From Nemertoderma westbladi (taxonomy: Eukaryota; Xenacoelomorpha; Nemertodermatida; Nemertodermatidae), in assembly GCA_032718475.1 (NCBI GenBank), contig JAUCBJ010007840.1:1-29238 (forward strand): a stretch of 29,238 bases of DNA, in the 5' to 3' direction. Numbering within the stretch: the stretch's first letter is position 1; each line of letters begins with the position of its first letter. The position numbers were made by a program, and so were the translations under genes. Of the stretch, positions 1 to 11,100 are shown piece after piece. The notes under the pieces were generated by a model, which made no database searches, was not told the DNA's origin, and worked only from the letters and a program-made list of their open reading frames with translations.

Positions 1-2510
1 TAGACGCTATTCCACAAAGATCAGGAAAGAAACCTGCGTTTGTTCAGATAACTTAAACTAATCTCTAAGAAGATATCGAACTTGGACGACTCTATTCTCC
101 GCGAGATTTTTGGACGAATGTATCCACCGACGAGCAGAGGAAAATCAGCTCGAGGAGAAGCATATCGAAACGGCGGATACCCCGACTATAAGCCTGCACC
201 CTCTGATGCAATTATATTGCACCTTTCACCCAGGAGTTATAGCCCTCCTTGTAAAGTGGTTCGCCCCAAAGAGAAAAGGACTCTGGCCAGCTTTAAAAAA
301 CTGCGTAAACGCCGTCCGCGCAAGAAAGACTAACGGTTTAGAGTATTTATGTATATTAGAAACTGTGATCTCGTATATTTTATAGACTTCAATCCCATTT
401 TCTGGGAGCGGTGTAAAAGCTTCTGTGGGATGCAACTGGTCCTTCGCCCCGCGATCCAGTTTTTCCCCCATACGCTGAAATACTCTGAAACCTGCTGTAA
501 AAGCGTTTACAGATATAATTGGATCCCCTAGCCCTCGGGGTGCTGTATAAGTGTTTTTAACGGACATAAAATAGATTCTTCTGAATGTGTGCTTTATGCG
601 GACGTAGCAGGGTACACAACCCGCAATGCGGCATTTCACTGTCACTATGTCAAGGGAAGGATTCTGATTACGACATCTCCCAGCTGGATGATGACGTGGA
701 GGGAGCTCTCATTGGACTCCTGGTTCCTTTGTTTTGGTCTAACAACCAATCAGGGTGATTTGCGTTTTCCTTGAAGAGATACCTACAGCAGCTCCCAAAC
801 TCAGTGTTTATGTCGTTCCATACTGCCTGAAGATCGGCTGGAATGACGCAATGTTTCTGCCTTTTTGTAAGAACATTAGTAGGCTAAATTATAGAAAGCA
901 TAGCTATTATCGATTCGATCCGATTCGATTCGACACGATTCCAATTTATAACTTAACGATTCAATGCAATCTAATTATATCTTAACCTACCGTCATACTG
1001 CTTTTACTGTTTGTAATTTTGTATCAGTATAATTGGATGTTATTAGTTGAAGAATATCAATAATCAACCCACATTTTCCCAATATCTTTGATACACTACA
1101 GGTTAGAGAGAAAGGTTATGTACAACAATTGCGACTTTATTATTGTGTTTGTAGTGAATCTAATGTTGTTTGACAGACACTACCTGAGTCCAGTGCATAT
1201 CTCTTTATACCTGATCAAAGTCAGTAACTGTCGGCATATCAGTGAGCAGTGTTGTGCGTTACCGGTAGCGTGCGTGATTGTAAAGTGATTGGATCTGATA
1301 ATAAAGCATTCCTAAAGAATGCGCCCTATGCTTGAAATTTAAGCCATATCGTTGTGTGTAGTATCAGTCATAACTCTGTTTACATAGGTAGAGCGCCGCG
1401 TCCTAAAAGGAACTGCTAATATTTCCCGAAAGTGAATAATATTTGTCAGAGATTATATATTAGTAATCAATCGAATAATACAGTAGGCTTGACCGCAAAA
1501 TAAATTTAAGCCCACGAATCCAGTCTCCCGGTGTTATAAACGGGTCATTTGGACGCGCATGGACTGGCTTCGGCTAATGTTTTTGGTTTGTTTTTGTATT
1601 AAATCTTGTCATCTTATAAAAGGCAGTTTATCAATAAAGACATATAAATTTCGGCAGGTTAAACTGCTGAAGGTCTATAAAAGCGCGTACATGTCCTGTC
1701 TTATTATTTTACGTGATGTCTCTCTGCCTTGGTTATAGAACGTATTGAAAGCATAAATCATAATGAAGCATGTCAATTATAAAATGGTGGCTCATTGAAC
1801 AGCCAGGGGGTGGGAACCGTCTTGCAGACCTACATAATTTGAAATGTGTGTATTATATATCAACACTGTAAAAGTCATGTCATAATGTTTTGTTGTAATA
1901 TATAGGCCTAATATTCTTCCGTGGCTGGTAAGCCCTTACCATTAATTAAATGTACCTAATTAATAAATTGGTTCATAGACTATAATTAACTTCTGCCACC
2001 AAAGCCTTTCAGGTATGGAAAAGCTGTCACTGGGACTTGAGATTTTTTCAAAATGGCCGCATAAATTTTCACGTAACACCCTCACTGATACAACCCATAC
2101 AATACAAAGCAATCTAAGAAATGGGTGTGATGATTTAAATCTGAATCAGTTGCACAGACAGAATGTGGCAAAAATTGCCAATCAAACTGAAATAATATGT
2201 GGAAGAAGAATATGCGTGAAAGTGTTAACACATCGGGTTAATGGCCAATATTTGTCAATTTATATGCCATTTAATTAATCATTTACCGAGTGTCACGAGT
2301 GTCACCGAGTACAAAAAATCGGAATACAAAAAATATACAAAACTATGACGTGTTTGACTTCATTTGTTTTATTTTTTGACTTCCACATTATTGTTTAGAC
2401 ATTTAATATCAACGAAGTTTTATATCTTCCACAGCGTAAATGCGAATACTATTGGCCTAGAGAAGTTGGGCAAGAGGACATATACGGTGAGATAAAGGTA
2501 CGTACCCTAT
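1..2510. other. Gene-poor left flank, no confident gene
   Basis: No reading frame here is convincing as a gene. Around 580-770 on the plus strand there are short stretches that look like eroded coding sequence in more than one frame (for example YADVAGYTTRNAAF at about 594, and an acidic stretch DYDISQLDDDVEGAL near 668-712), but stops and frame changes separate them and I cannot name a family. A short imperfect GATTC-type simple repeat lies at about 911-941. An 87-codon open frame at 2015-2278 has no recognisable motif. From about 1000 on the sequence is AT-rich and non-coding in appearance. Confidence 0.4.
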
Positions 2511-2520
2511 CCTAATAAAA

Positions 2521-2748
2521 ACCCTACCCTACCCTACCCTACCCTACCCTACCCTACACTACCCTACCCTACCCTACCCAACCCTACCCTACCCAACCCT
2601 ACCCTACCCTACCCTACCCTACCCTACCCTACCCTACCCTACCCTACCCTACCCTACCCTACCCTACCCTACCCTACCCTACCCTACCCTACCCTACCCT
2701 ACCCTACCCTACCCTACCCTACCCTACCCTACCCTACCCTACCCTACT
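2521..2748. repeat. (CCCTA)n pentamer array, copy 1
   Basis: About 45 nearly perfect tandem copies of the pentamer CCCTA (TAGGG on the other strand), with occasional variants such as CACTA and CCCAA near 2555-2600. It is preceded by the degenerate start GTACCCTATCC and ends at CTACTCATG. The unit is related to, but shorter than, the metazoan telomere hexamer TTAGGG, and differs from the arthropod pentamer TTAGG. No telomeric role is shown. Confidence 0.95.
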
Positions 2749-3300
2749 CATGTAATTAATTACCTTTGTAATAACATTAAGGTCTGAACCATAAAACCAT
2801 TGTCACATATATTATTAAACATATATAGATATGGGCCTACAACTATTATTGGTGCCGGCACTTCCTGTGCCTGACACAGTATACCGTTACAGTGGTACTG
2901 ACTCACAACGCAGTATTATATATCACATATCGGTAGCATGTCTGCATGTCATATATCAATAACCACCACCAGATAACGGGGGAGGGGGGCATATTCTCAA
3001 TGGGAATACATCATCTCCCTTTCAAGCTATAAATATTATACTTCTTCATCGATAATATTTATTGCTTTACTAAAACAATATTTTTTATTTTTATTGCAAT
3101 AATTATAATATAACGATTAGTACTGGTTATTTATTTATGAGTAGCCTACATATCTTCCTTTCAAGCTAAAATATATTTTATACGCATTTAGTTTTAAAAA
3201 TATTATTTTTGTTTAATTTGAAAAAAAAAGTTTTGTTTCAGTTTCAAGTAAAATAAAGGACATCTCCAGTACAATTATTTGATCAATAAAATACTTAATT
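2749..3300. other. AT-rich spacer without gene
   Basis: AT-rich, low-complexity sequence between the first pentamer array and the gypsy fragment. I looked here for a 3' LTR of the gypsy element (TG...CA ends repeated beyond 6301) and did not see one. No reading frame or RNA gene is supported. Confidence 0.4.
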
Positions 3301-4284
3301 TCAATCAAACTTAAAGCGAACTGTGTTTTTCTTAATGCGTGTCCTATGCCGTAAATTTACTGTAGTATCAGAATCCGAGATAGATGGATTAACGCTTTCA
3401 CCCGACGCATTAGTGTATGATGGGCGGAGGAAACGTCTATTTCGCCAGATAACTTGTCCTGATGATGGTAACCGTACATCATAGTCGCGGTGTGTCCCTA
3501 TTTCTGCGACGATCCCGGTTTTGGACCATCTTTTAGTTTTTGGGTTCTGAATGAGAACCCTGGTTCCTGGTTCGAGTAACGGGAGATCACGAGCATTCTG
3601 GTTGTATCGAATCTCGGCCTTCTTTGATTCCCTCCAAGCGACCTCGTTTGCCGAATGGGCCTGTTGTTGCCACTCTTTAGCAAACGATCTGTAGTGTGCT
3701 GGAACCTGTGAACGGAGCGGGTGGCCGTAAACTATTTGGGAAGGTGAACGGCCGTCTATTCTTGGAGAATTCCGAAGTTCTAGAAGGCCACGTAAAAACG
3801 GTTCAGTGTCTATACGACCGTCATCGGCTTTGGCCACGAGGTTTTTCAAAATCCGCACATTAACCTCGGCGTGTCCATTCGATTGGGGGTAGTATGGTGT
3901 GGATGGCTCCCAACGAACGCCCCAGCGACAAAGAAAATGACGAAATTCTTTGGACTGGTATTGGGGCCCCCCGTCCGAACGCATGCGAACGGGTACTCCG
4001 GTTTGCACAAAATATTGACGGACCTGTGCAATAACCTGGGAGGTCGATGGGTCGGATGCCCATCTGGCTATGAATGGGAACCCTGAGAGTCTATCCACGT
4101 ATGTAAGATAACATTTTCCACCACAGTAGAAAAGGTCTGAAGAAACCGATTCAAAAATTCTAGATGGTGGGGGATCAGCAAAGTATGTTTCTTTATGGTT
4201 GCTAGGCAACCGTTCTTGACATTTCACATTGTCTGACTCTATTAGTAAGGTCACTGTTGATTCCAGGCCACTAAACTGATTCAC
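3301..4284 (-). pseudogene. Gypsy integrase core and C-terminal domain
   Basis: Frame of 327 codons on the minus strand holding the integrase catalytic core: SSDLFYCGGKCYLTYVDR (first Asp), VRMRSDGGPQY (second Asp) and PQSNGHAEVNVRI (Glu), so the DDE triad is present. It is followed by a C-terminal domain with RVLIQNPKTKRWSKTG and IWRNRRFLRP, as in K02A2.6-type elements. The zinc-finger part upstream is shifted in frame and has lost at least one expected Cys (ESDNVKCQERLP). This is the best-preserved part of the element, but its nominal start Met is not a true start; it is an internal pol segment. Confidence 0.9.
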
Positions 4285-5100
4285 GTGATCGTCGCTTCAT
4301 CCGCTCAATACCTTGATGGGAGTCATGTAAACGGTCAATGACCTCTTTACGGAGTGTTTTAGGAATAATTAATCGTCGGCCAAATATGACAAGGTTATCG
4401 TCTATAGACAATTCATTCCATGTACCCTTCAGCTGTTGTACAAACGAGTTATTAGTAAATGGGAGTGTGAAGATAGTTTTTACAGCATTAATTAGAGCCT
4501 GATAATCCTCATCAGTTGTGGCAACGTTGTTAATTTTCTCTAGAATAGGATCAACATATGGCGGCGATCGATTAAATTCTGAGTCATCTAAGGCTGTAAC
4601 TGCAGCTTGTATAGCAATGGCAGAAATATTCTTCATTATTTTCCCCTCATTTTCGTCCTCCATGTCAGGATCTGAAACGGGGGCCCGGGAAAGAGCATCG
4701 GCGATACAGTGGTCCTTCCCTTTTCGCCATATTAAATTGAAATTATATTCGCTAAGTTTCATTTTAAAATTCTGGATTCGGACATTTTCCACCATATCAA
4801 GAGTATGAGTATTAAAAATCGGCAAGAGGGGGCGGTGATCCGTGACTACTGTGTAATTGGGTAAACCAGACAAATACATTCTGCATTTACGAGTCGCCCA
4901 CAAGATTGCGAGGGCTTCTAACTCAATAGTAGCATATCGAGTTTCCGCTTCGGTGAGGAATCTGGATCCGCATTGAAGTAATCTAAAACTGTCTGAATTG
5001 TTTTGTTTTTGTAGTAATGCAAATCCTAGCTAGACCTTTGGTACGTGACGCATCAGTTTCTAATACTATCTCTGATTTTGGGTTGAATGTTGTTAAAATA
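4271..5100 (-). pseudogene. Gypsy RNase H and integrase zinc-finger region (broken)
   Basis: After the frame break near 5101 the RNase H domain starts with VLETDASRTKG, containing the first catalytic Asp, then shifts frame again around 5020-5030. It resumes with LLQCGSRFLTEAETRYATIE, then LEALAILWATRKCRMYLSG, VVTDHRPLLPIF and HCIADALSRAPVS, the classic end of gypsy RNase H. The following DRLHDSHQGIERMKRR matches the start of the HHCC integrase zinc finger. The frame ends at about 4271. Domain order and motif spacing are normal for Ty3/gypsy; the breaks are lesions. Confidence 0.85.
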
Positions 5101-6298
5101 GGGGGGCTGCAAGTGCTTTTTTAACCTCATTAAATGCAGTTTTATGATTTTCAGTCCAAATAAAATCATTCCTCATTTTCATTATATCACGGAGAGGACT
5201 AGCAGCACTACTGATTTCATTCGAAAACGGGGCCAATTGCTGGACCAGTCCCATAAATGATCTCAATTCAGATCGATTAGTGGGTGTTGGAAACTGTGAT
5301 ATTGAATCCACTTTATTGGAGTCAGCCTTAATTCCACAATCAGTGACTATGTATCCAGCAAACTTGACTTCACTTTTAGCAAATTTGAATTACTGCACAT
5401 TTAATGTTATGTTGTGTTTGGCACAACGTTCTAGAACAGTACATATTCTGTCGGTATGTATCTTAAAATCATTATCCTCAACCAAAATGCCATCCACCAG
5501 TCTGTGAATATTTTCTATATCTGACAATACCAAATCATTTCTTAAATTATAAGAATCTCCGGTATTAATATAACCCCTAGGTGCACGGAGAAAAGTAAAC
5601 CGTCCCCAAGGCGTTATAAAACAGGTCAGGTCTCTAGCCTCTGGGTGTAGATCGACTTGCCAATATCCTTTTTTGGCATCTAAGACGTTTAAATATTTGG
5701 ATGTTGAGGAAATGTCAGCTACAACATTAAGAGGTGGATTTGTTGGATGGACTACCCTCTTTATCTGTCTATTAAGGTTTGTGAGATCCACGCACATTCG
5801 AATCCCTCCGTTAGGTTTATTTGCCACAACGAGTGGATGGCACCACTCGGTGGGGCGGTCACCGACTGGTTCAATTATACCACCAGCAACCATGTCATCC
5901 AGCTCCTTCACTTGCTCCCTCCTTGCAAAGGGAATATATCGAGCTGCATGAACTGCAAAGGGTTTAAAATCCGCTTTTAACTCGATCCTCATGGGATCAC
6001 CAATAGTAGAGCCTACCATGCTCCGCAGTTCAATATTTGAATAAAAAACCGTTGTATAATGTTTAATTAACTCCTCGCGAATATTTGTTATTTCATTGTC
6101 GGAAGGATTTTTAGGTAAGTTATTTATCCACTTTGTGCGGGAGGTTTGTACAAAAATAGGTTGAGATCCCTTTTTAAATTTGGGTGTATCAAGGTCTGTT
6201 TTAGATTGACAACCAGAGCATAGGTGAGTCGCAGTTTTCATTTCACTGCATAATGGAGGGGGTTTTGGAAAACTCCAAGGAACAATACCTAGTTTTTT
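5093..6298 (-). pseudogene. Gypsy reverse transcriptase (broken)
   Basis: Reverse transcriptase portion of the gypsy pol. Visible motifs in order: a linker with PFAVHAARYIPFARREQV; the fingers motif IEPVGDRPTEWCHPLVV; GGIRMCVDLTNLN; palm motif A with VLDAKKGYWQVDL carrying the first catalytic Asp; FLRAPRG (motif B); and RLVDGILV where the family normally has Y-V/M-D-D. The second catalytic Asp is therefore Gly. An in-frame TAA at 5390-5392 interrupts the frame, which then continues unchanged through FAGYIVTDCGIKAD and SELRSFMGLVQQLAPF. The frame is lost at about 5101-5106, at a run of six G on the plus strand. The upstream KLGIVPWSFPKPPP segment, before residue MKTATH, is open back to 6298. 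Confidence 0.88.
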
Positions 6299-6366
6299 TC
6301 ATGTATTGAGGGACAGATACATAAATTCAACATCTTGACTTATTTTTACTTCCTCAATAACCTGTC

Positions 6367-6482
6367 TACCTACCCTACCCTACCCTACCCTACCCTACCC
6401 TACCCTACCCTACCCTACCCTACCCTACCCTACCCTACCCTACCCTACCCTACCCTACCCTACCCTACCCTACCCTACCCTG
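6367..6482. repeat. (CCCTA)n pentamer array, copy 2
   Basis: About 23 perfect copies of the CCCTA pentamer in the same orientation as the 2521-2748 array. It lies about 65 bases beyond the 5' end of the gypsy fragment and runs without a gap into the 17-bp minisatellite at its right edge. Confidence 0.95.
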
Positions 6483-7667
6483 GGTGTTTAGTCGAGAGCG
6501 TTGTATATTCTAGAGGTGTGTTTATTCGAGAGAGGTGTTTATGTGAGAGCGTAATATATTCGAGAGAAGTGTTTAGTCGAGGTCGTTATATATTCGAGAG
6601 GTGTGTTTATTCGAGAAGGTGTTTTTATTCGAGAGGAGTGTTTATTTGAGAGGAATGCTTATTTGAGATGTGTGTTTAGTCGAGAGCAGTGTATATTCGA
6701 GAGGGGTGTTTGTTCGAGAGGGGTTTTTATTCAAGAGTGGTGTTTCTTCGAGAGGGGTGTTTATTCGAGAGGGGTGTTTATTTGAGAGCGTTATATATTC
6801 GAGAGAAGTGTTTAGTCGAGAGCGTTATATATTCGAGAGGTGTGTTTATTCGAGAAGGTGTATTTATTTGAGAGGGGTGTTTATTCGAGAGGGGTGTTTA
6901 TTCGAGATTGGTGTTTATTCGAGAGTGGTGTTTATTTCAGAGGACTGCTTATTCGAGAGGAGTGTTTAGTCGAGAGCGTTGTATATTCGAGATGTGTGTT
7001 TATTCGAGAGGTGTGTTTATTCGAGAAGGGTGGTTATTCGAGAAGGTGTTTTTATTCGAGAGGAGTGTTTATTTGAGAGGACTGCTTACGTGAGAGGTGT
7101 GTTTAGTCGAGAGCAGTGTATATTCGAGAGGGGTGTTTGTTCGAGAGGGGTTTTTATTCGAGAGTGGTGTTTCTTCGAGAGGGGTGTTTATTCGAGAGGG
7201 GTGTTTATTTGAGAGCGTTATATATTCGAGAGAAGTGTTTAGGGGTGTTTATTCGAGGGGGTGTTTAGTTGAGGGCGTTGTATATTTGAGAGGTGTGTTT
7301 ATTCGAGCGAGGAGGGTGTTTATTCGAGAGGTGTGTTTATTCGAGAGGGGTGTTTATTCGAGAGCTGTGTTTATTTGAGAGGGGTGTTTATTTGAGAGGA
7401 CTGCTTATTCGAGAGGAGAGTTTAGTCGAGACCGTTGTATATTCGAGAGGTGTGTTTATTCGAGCGAGGAGGGTGTTTATTCGAGAGGTGTGTTTATTCG
7501 AGAGGGGTGTTTATTCGAGAGCTGTGTTTATGTGAGAGGGGTGTTTATTTGAGAGGACTGCTTATTCGAGAGGAGTGTTTAGTCGAGACCGTTGTATATT
7601 TGAGAGGTGTGTGTTTATTCGAGAGGGGTGTTTATTCGAGAGTGGTGTTTATTCCAGAGGTGTGTTT
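6483..7667. repeat. 17-bp minisatellite, TTCGAGAGGGGTGTTTA type
   Basis: About 70 tandem units of a ~17-bp motif, consensus TTCGAGAGGGGTGTTTA, with common variants (TTTGAGAG, AGTCGAGAGCG, GTATATTCGAGAG). Two higher-order periods are visible: a segment starting at 6672 recurs at 7099 (period 427 bp), and a block with CGAGCGAGGAGGG at 7304 recurs at 7461 (157 bp). Because 17 is not a multiple of 3, three units give a 17-residue peptide period in every frame, producing many overlapping Arg/Glu/Phe-rich open frames that are not genes. The array begins at the CCCTA array and ends at the left copia LTR. Confidence 0.93.
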
Positions 7668-7868
7668 TGTTATATTTGAATAATAATCAGTTTGATCGAG
7701 TTATTATATTACAGTTTAACCAATATATATAGTCAGACAGTTGAATCCAGTTAGATATAGAATCATGAACTGTAGCCTACTGATTACCGGTACGCGGTAA
7801 CCATACTACCGTACCTATATCAGCCAACAACACATACCGTCATCCAGGTACTGTCTACAGTATTAACA
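7668..7868 (-). repeat. Copia 3' LTR
   Basis: 201-bp terminal repeat starting TGTTATATTTG and ending AGTATTAACA on the plus strand. It is collinear without gaps with 12952-13152 and about 96% identical by eye; differences fall near its start, near position 90, and around 7833-7850. It abuts the 17-bp minisatellite on its outer side. Confidence 0.93.
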
Positions 7869-7891
7869 ATCTTCCGTTTCTTTCCTTTTTA
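7869..7891 (-). other. Copia polypurine tract
   Basis: Read on the minus strand this is an almost pure purine stretch (AAAAAGGAAAGAAACGGAAG) ending two bases before the 3' LTR, the expected site and composition of the plus-strand DNA primer of an LTR retroelement. Confidence 0.75.
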
Positions 7892-8049
7892 GTTTGTTCC
7901 ACAAATAAATTCTAACTATAAAAAAAAACTATTCTGGCCATAAGTCAATTATGGTCTTAAGTTTCAACTTGTACAAATACAAATCGGATAGTCATTCAAT
8001 TAGTTACTTTCAGTTTGTTACATTCATTGAAATTTATGCTATCGGCTTG

Positions 8050-8197
8050 TCAAACATGACCAGTTAGATTTTCCAAAAGCTCATACATCACAAACGGGTC
8101 GTTCAATATGCGTTTTAATAAAACAACGGACTGACTTTTTGCTTTGGTCAGTGTATCAGCAATCTGCAACTTTGTTGGAATCCATTTCAGTTTTTTT
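8050..8197 (-). pseudogene. Displaced C-terminus of copia RNase H
   Basis: The conserved end of copia pol (motif IADTLTK followed by a helical tail ending NLTGHV) lies in a different frame from the main polyprotein. The shift maps to a run of seven T on the plus strand at 8191-8197 (seven A on the sense strand), a typical slippage site or possible assembly error. The main frame instead ends after a short out-of-frame tail at 8156. Confidence 0.85.
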
Positions 8198-11100
8198 AAT
8201 ATCAACCACGAGTTCTTTAATAAATGCAAAGTCAATTGCCAGTCGTTTCTCTATCGGAATCTTCCCATTATATAAATCCTGAACCAATCCTTTGTGATCG
8301 GAGTAAAAATGACAATCAATTAGATCAGATCGCAATATAGACTTCATAAACATCTGAATATATCGACCCATATCGACACCCTCTACCAGGGCAAACGTCT
8401 CGGCAGATAATGTACTTTTAGTAACACGCCGACAACAACGGCTAGCCCAATATAACAAATAATGTCCCCAGAAAATATAGATAGCTAAGCGAGACGGGTT
8501 ACCAAACGAAGAATCAACGAATATATAAAGATTAGGAATTGTTGAACGCACTGCTTCGGGAGGATCTGCGGTTTCTGGATGGTAATATTTCAATATAACC
8601 TTTTCAGACTTTATCTTCCTTACTGTTTTGTTTAATAACGCGATATCGTCCGCGTTTGGAGAGTTAATCTGAGATAAACTCCCTACAATAAATCCGATAT
8701 CTGGTCTAGTGTTTGTTGAAACCCACATTAGCTTCCCCAATGTTGATTTGAAATATGATTTGCACGATAACTCACTATCTTTGTCAATAACCTCAAAATC
8801 AATGCCTTCAATATACTGTTCTTGTGATATTTCATAACTACCATTATCTAGCTGGCGAATGCATACTCCCAGAAACTTAGTCCATGTATCTTTGATTCGC
8901 CGGACTTTACCCACTTTCAACAAATGTGCAATGCCTTCACGAACCTTAGGAAGACCATTCACACCACCTATGAGAAGGTCATCAACGTGTGTTGCTATCA
9001 TACCAACAAGTCTATCATGTTCATCATAATTTGTATACAACGCTGGATCAAATTGGTTTTGAAAGTTACCCAGTACAAACAGCTCTTCCTGCAACTTATG
9101 ATACCAATACCTACAGGCATCCTGTAACCCATAGACGGCTTTATTTAATTTCCAGAATACATTCGCAGCTTTGATTTCTTTTGATTTGGTGCTTAATTTG
9201 TTTATGTACTCTGGAGGTGGTACAGCATAAATAACTCGATCACTTTCAAAGTTATTACTCTGAAGAAAGGCCGTTTTAATATCAATGACCCACAAATCCC
9301 ACTTAAATAAAGAAGCCATGGATAACAGAGTTCGTATCGATGTCTTGTCACAAGTTGGCGAAAATGAGATTGGATCTTCTTTATCCTGAAATCCTTTAAC
9401 TACCAAACGGGCCTTTGTAAATTTTATACCTTCCACATCTTTCTCCGTAATAACCCAGCGAGTCTGAACAATATTAGCTTTACTAGGAACTTCATAGACT
9501 TCCGTATATACATCATTCTGCAGCCAGTTTAACAGTTCCTGTTCCTTGGCTGCCTCAGTGTCTAGCAAAGGTGTAGGTCTTTGTTCGCCAAAATAACCAT
9601 AGAACTCTGGCGGTTTGCGCTCTCTTGTAGGATATTTCGAAGAAACTTCCGAAAGAATTGGTTCTTCCATGACCTCACAATTATCAATACTAGTCGATTC
9701 CATAGACGGCATCATTGCGTCATCGTAATTAGCACTGGACGCATTCAAATCGTCAGAGTATGACTCAGAAGTTGAACCATTGGGATTGACTTGTTTGACT
9801 TTATTTATCGCCGGTAATTCTTCTGGATCAGAAGTGCCAACACTTCCTGAGTGGCTATAATCTTCAACTATCATGTCTGTGTCTTCGGTTTCTTTGAACT
9901 CACTTCCAAATCCCAGTTTGGCACTATCGTGTAGCTTAATTTTTGATCTATGACAACGGATATAGCGAGAGCCATGACCAACAAGTATTTCCGAACCTTT
10001 AACAGCAACAACCTTCGCTGGACCACACCACTTGCCCGCAGTGTTATAATAATATACTGCATCTCCATTGACAACCTCACTATTAGATGGTCGTATGTTT
10101 CTTTGTAATGCTCTACGAACCCGACTAGAAGCATCCGATTTTGCAAATTGTTCCCTCACATCATTCAACAAAGCGATATGTTCAATAACAGATTTGCTAA
10201 CTGATTGTGAATTATCTAAAGCACATAAGTTGTCCGTCAAAACTCCTCCTATATTCGGGCCCCTGCCAAACATTATTTGGTGTGGAGAAAAGCCATTATG
10301 ATTTGGCCAAGCATTCTTTACAAACGTAGCCATAGTTAATATTTTATAATCAGAATAGCTCTGATTATCCGATTTTATTCGACAATATATATCCTTAATT
10401 AAACCATTATGTCTCTCCGTTATTCCGTTGCTGAATGGAGAGTATGGTGCCGTAACATCATGTGTCATATTAAGCTTATTGCACAACTCAGTAAAGCTTA
10501 TAGCAACGAACTCACCACCATTATCTGTGAAGACTGATTTGTTAGGTGGACCAAAAATAGAATACCATTTATCCAATAATGCACTCTGAACACTTGTGGA
10601 CAATTTATTTGGCAGTATCATTGTCATACTATAGCGAGAGAATAAGTCTACAACGTGAAGAACAGGCTTACCATGGCTGTAATTCAACTCTTCCATAAAA
10701 AATAAATCTAAACCGATAATATCGTTACATGTTTTGCCAAGAGGCAGTGAAACAATTGGATTAGATGGTTTTCTTCTTCCATGTATTTTACATTCAGCAC
10801 AATCCTTCATTACTTCATCAACAAAAGTTATATAGGACTCACCAACAAACAAGCCAGACTGTTCGATCAGCTTAATTAGCGTTTGTTTCGATGGATGAGC
10901 GAACTGTTTATGAAGTTTCAGAATCTCCTTATATGATAACTGCAATTGAGATTTCGGATTCTGCAATTTCCCACGTTCGGTTTCACTAGAATCGATGTGA
11001 TTATCACCGTTGTCAGCTCTTTTATCAGCTGTATCTGTGATTAATGCAGTATTAATAAGCCTTTCACCTGGAATTAGTGGAATCGCACAGTGACCAGATA

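Larger units (their letters stand above)
3301..6301 (-). mobile_element. Decayed Ty3/gypsy pol fragment
   Basis: On the minus strand, pieces of reverse transcriptase, RNase H and integrase follow each other in the Ty3/gypsy order RT-RH-IN, which separates it from copia elements where integrase comes first. No gag, no protease and no LTRs are visible: the open frame is closed upstream by a stop at 6299-6301, about 65 bases before the second CCCTA array. At least one in-frame stop and three frameshifts interrupt pol. It resembles the K02A2.6-like gypsy lineage common in invertebrates. It is non-autonomous and long inactive by its sequence. Confidence 0.9.

Noticed and set aside
226-645. 139-codon minus-strand frame as a gene
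   Set aside because: No recognisable motif, starts and ends arbitrarily, and overlaps other equally weak frames.
2749-3300. 3' LTR of the gypsy fragment
   Set aside because: No TG...CA-bounded sequence here is repeated on the other side of the element.
6335-7683. Many overlapping Arg/Glu/Phe-rich open frames (SRGVFIREGCLFERGVY type)
   Set aside because: They are translations of the 17-bp minisatellite, open in all plus frames because the unit rarely contains a stop.
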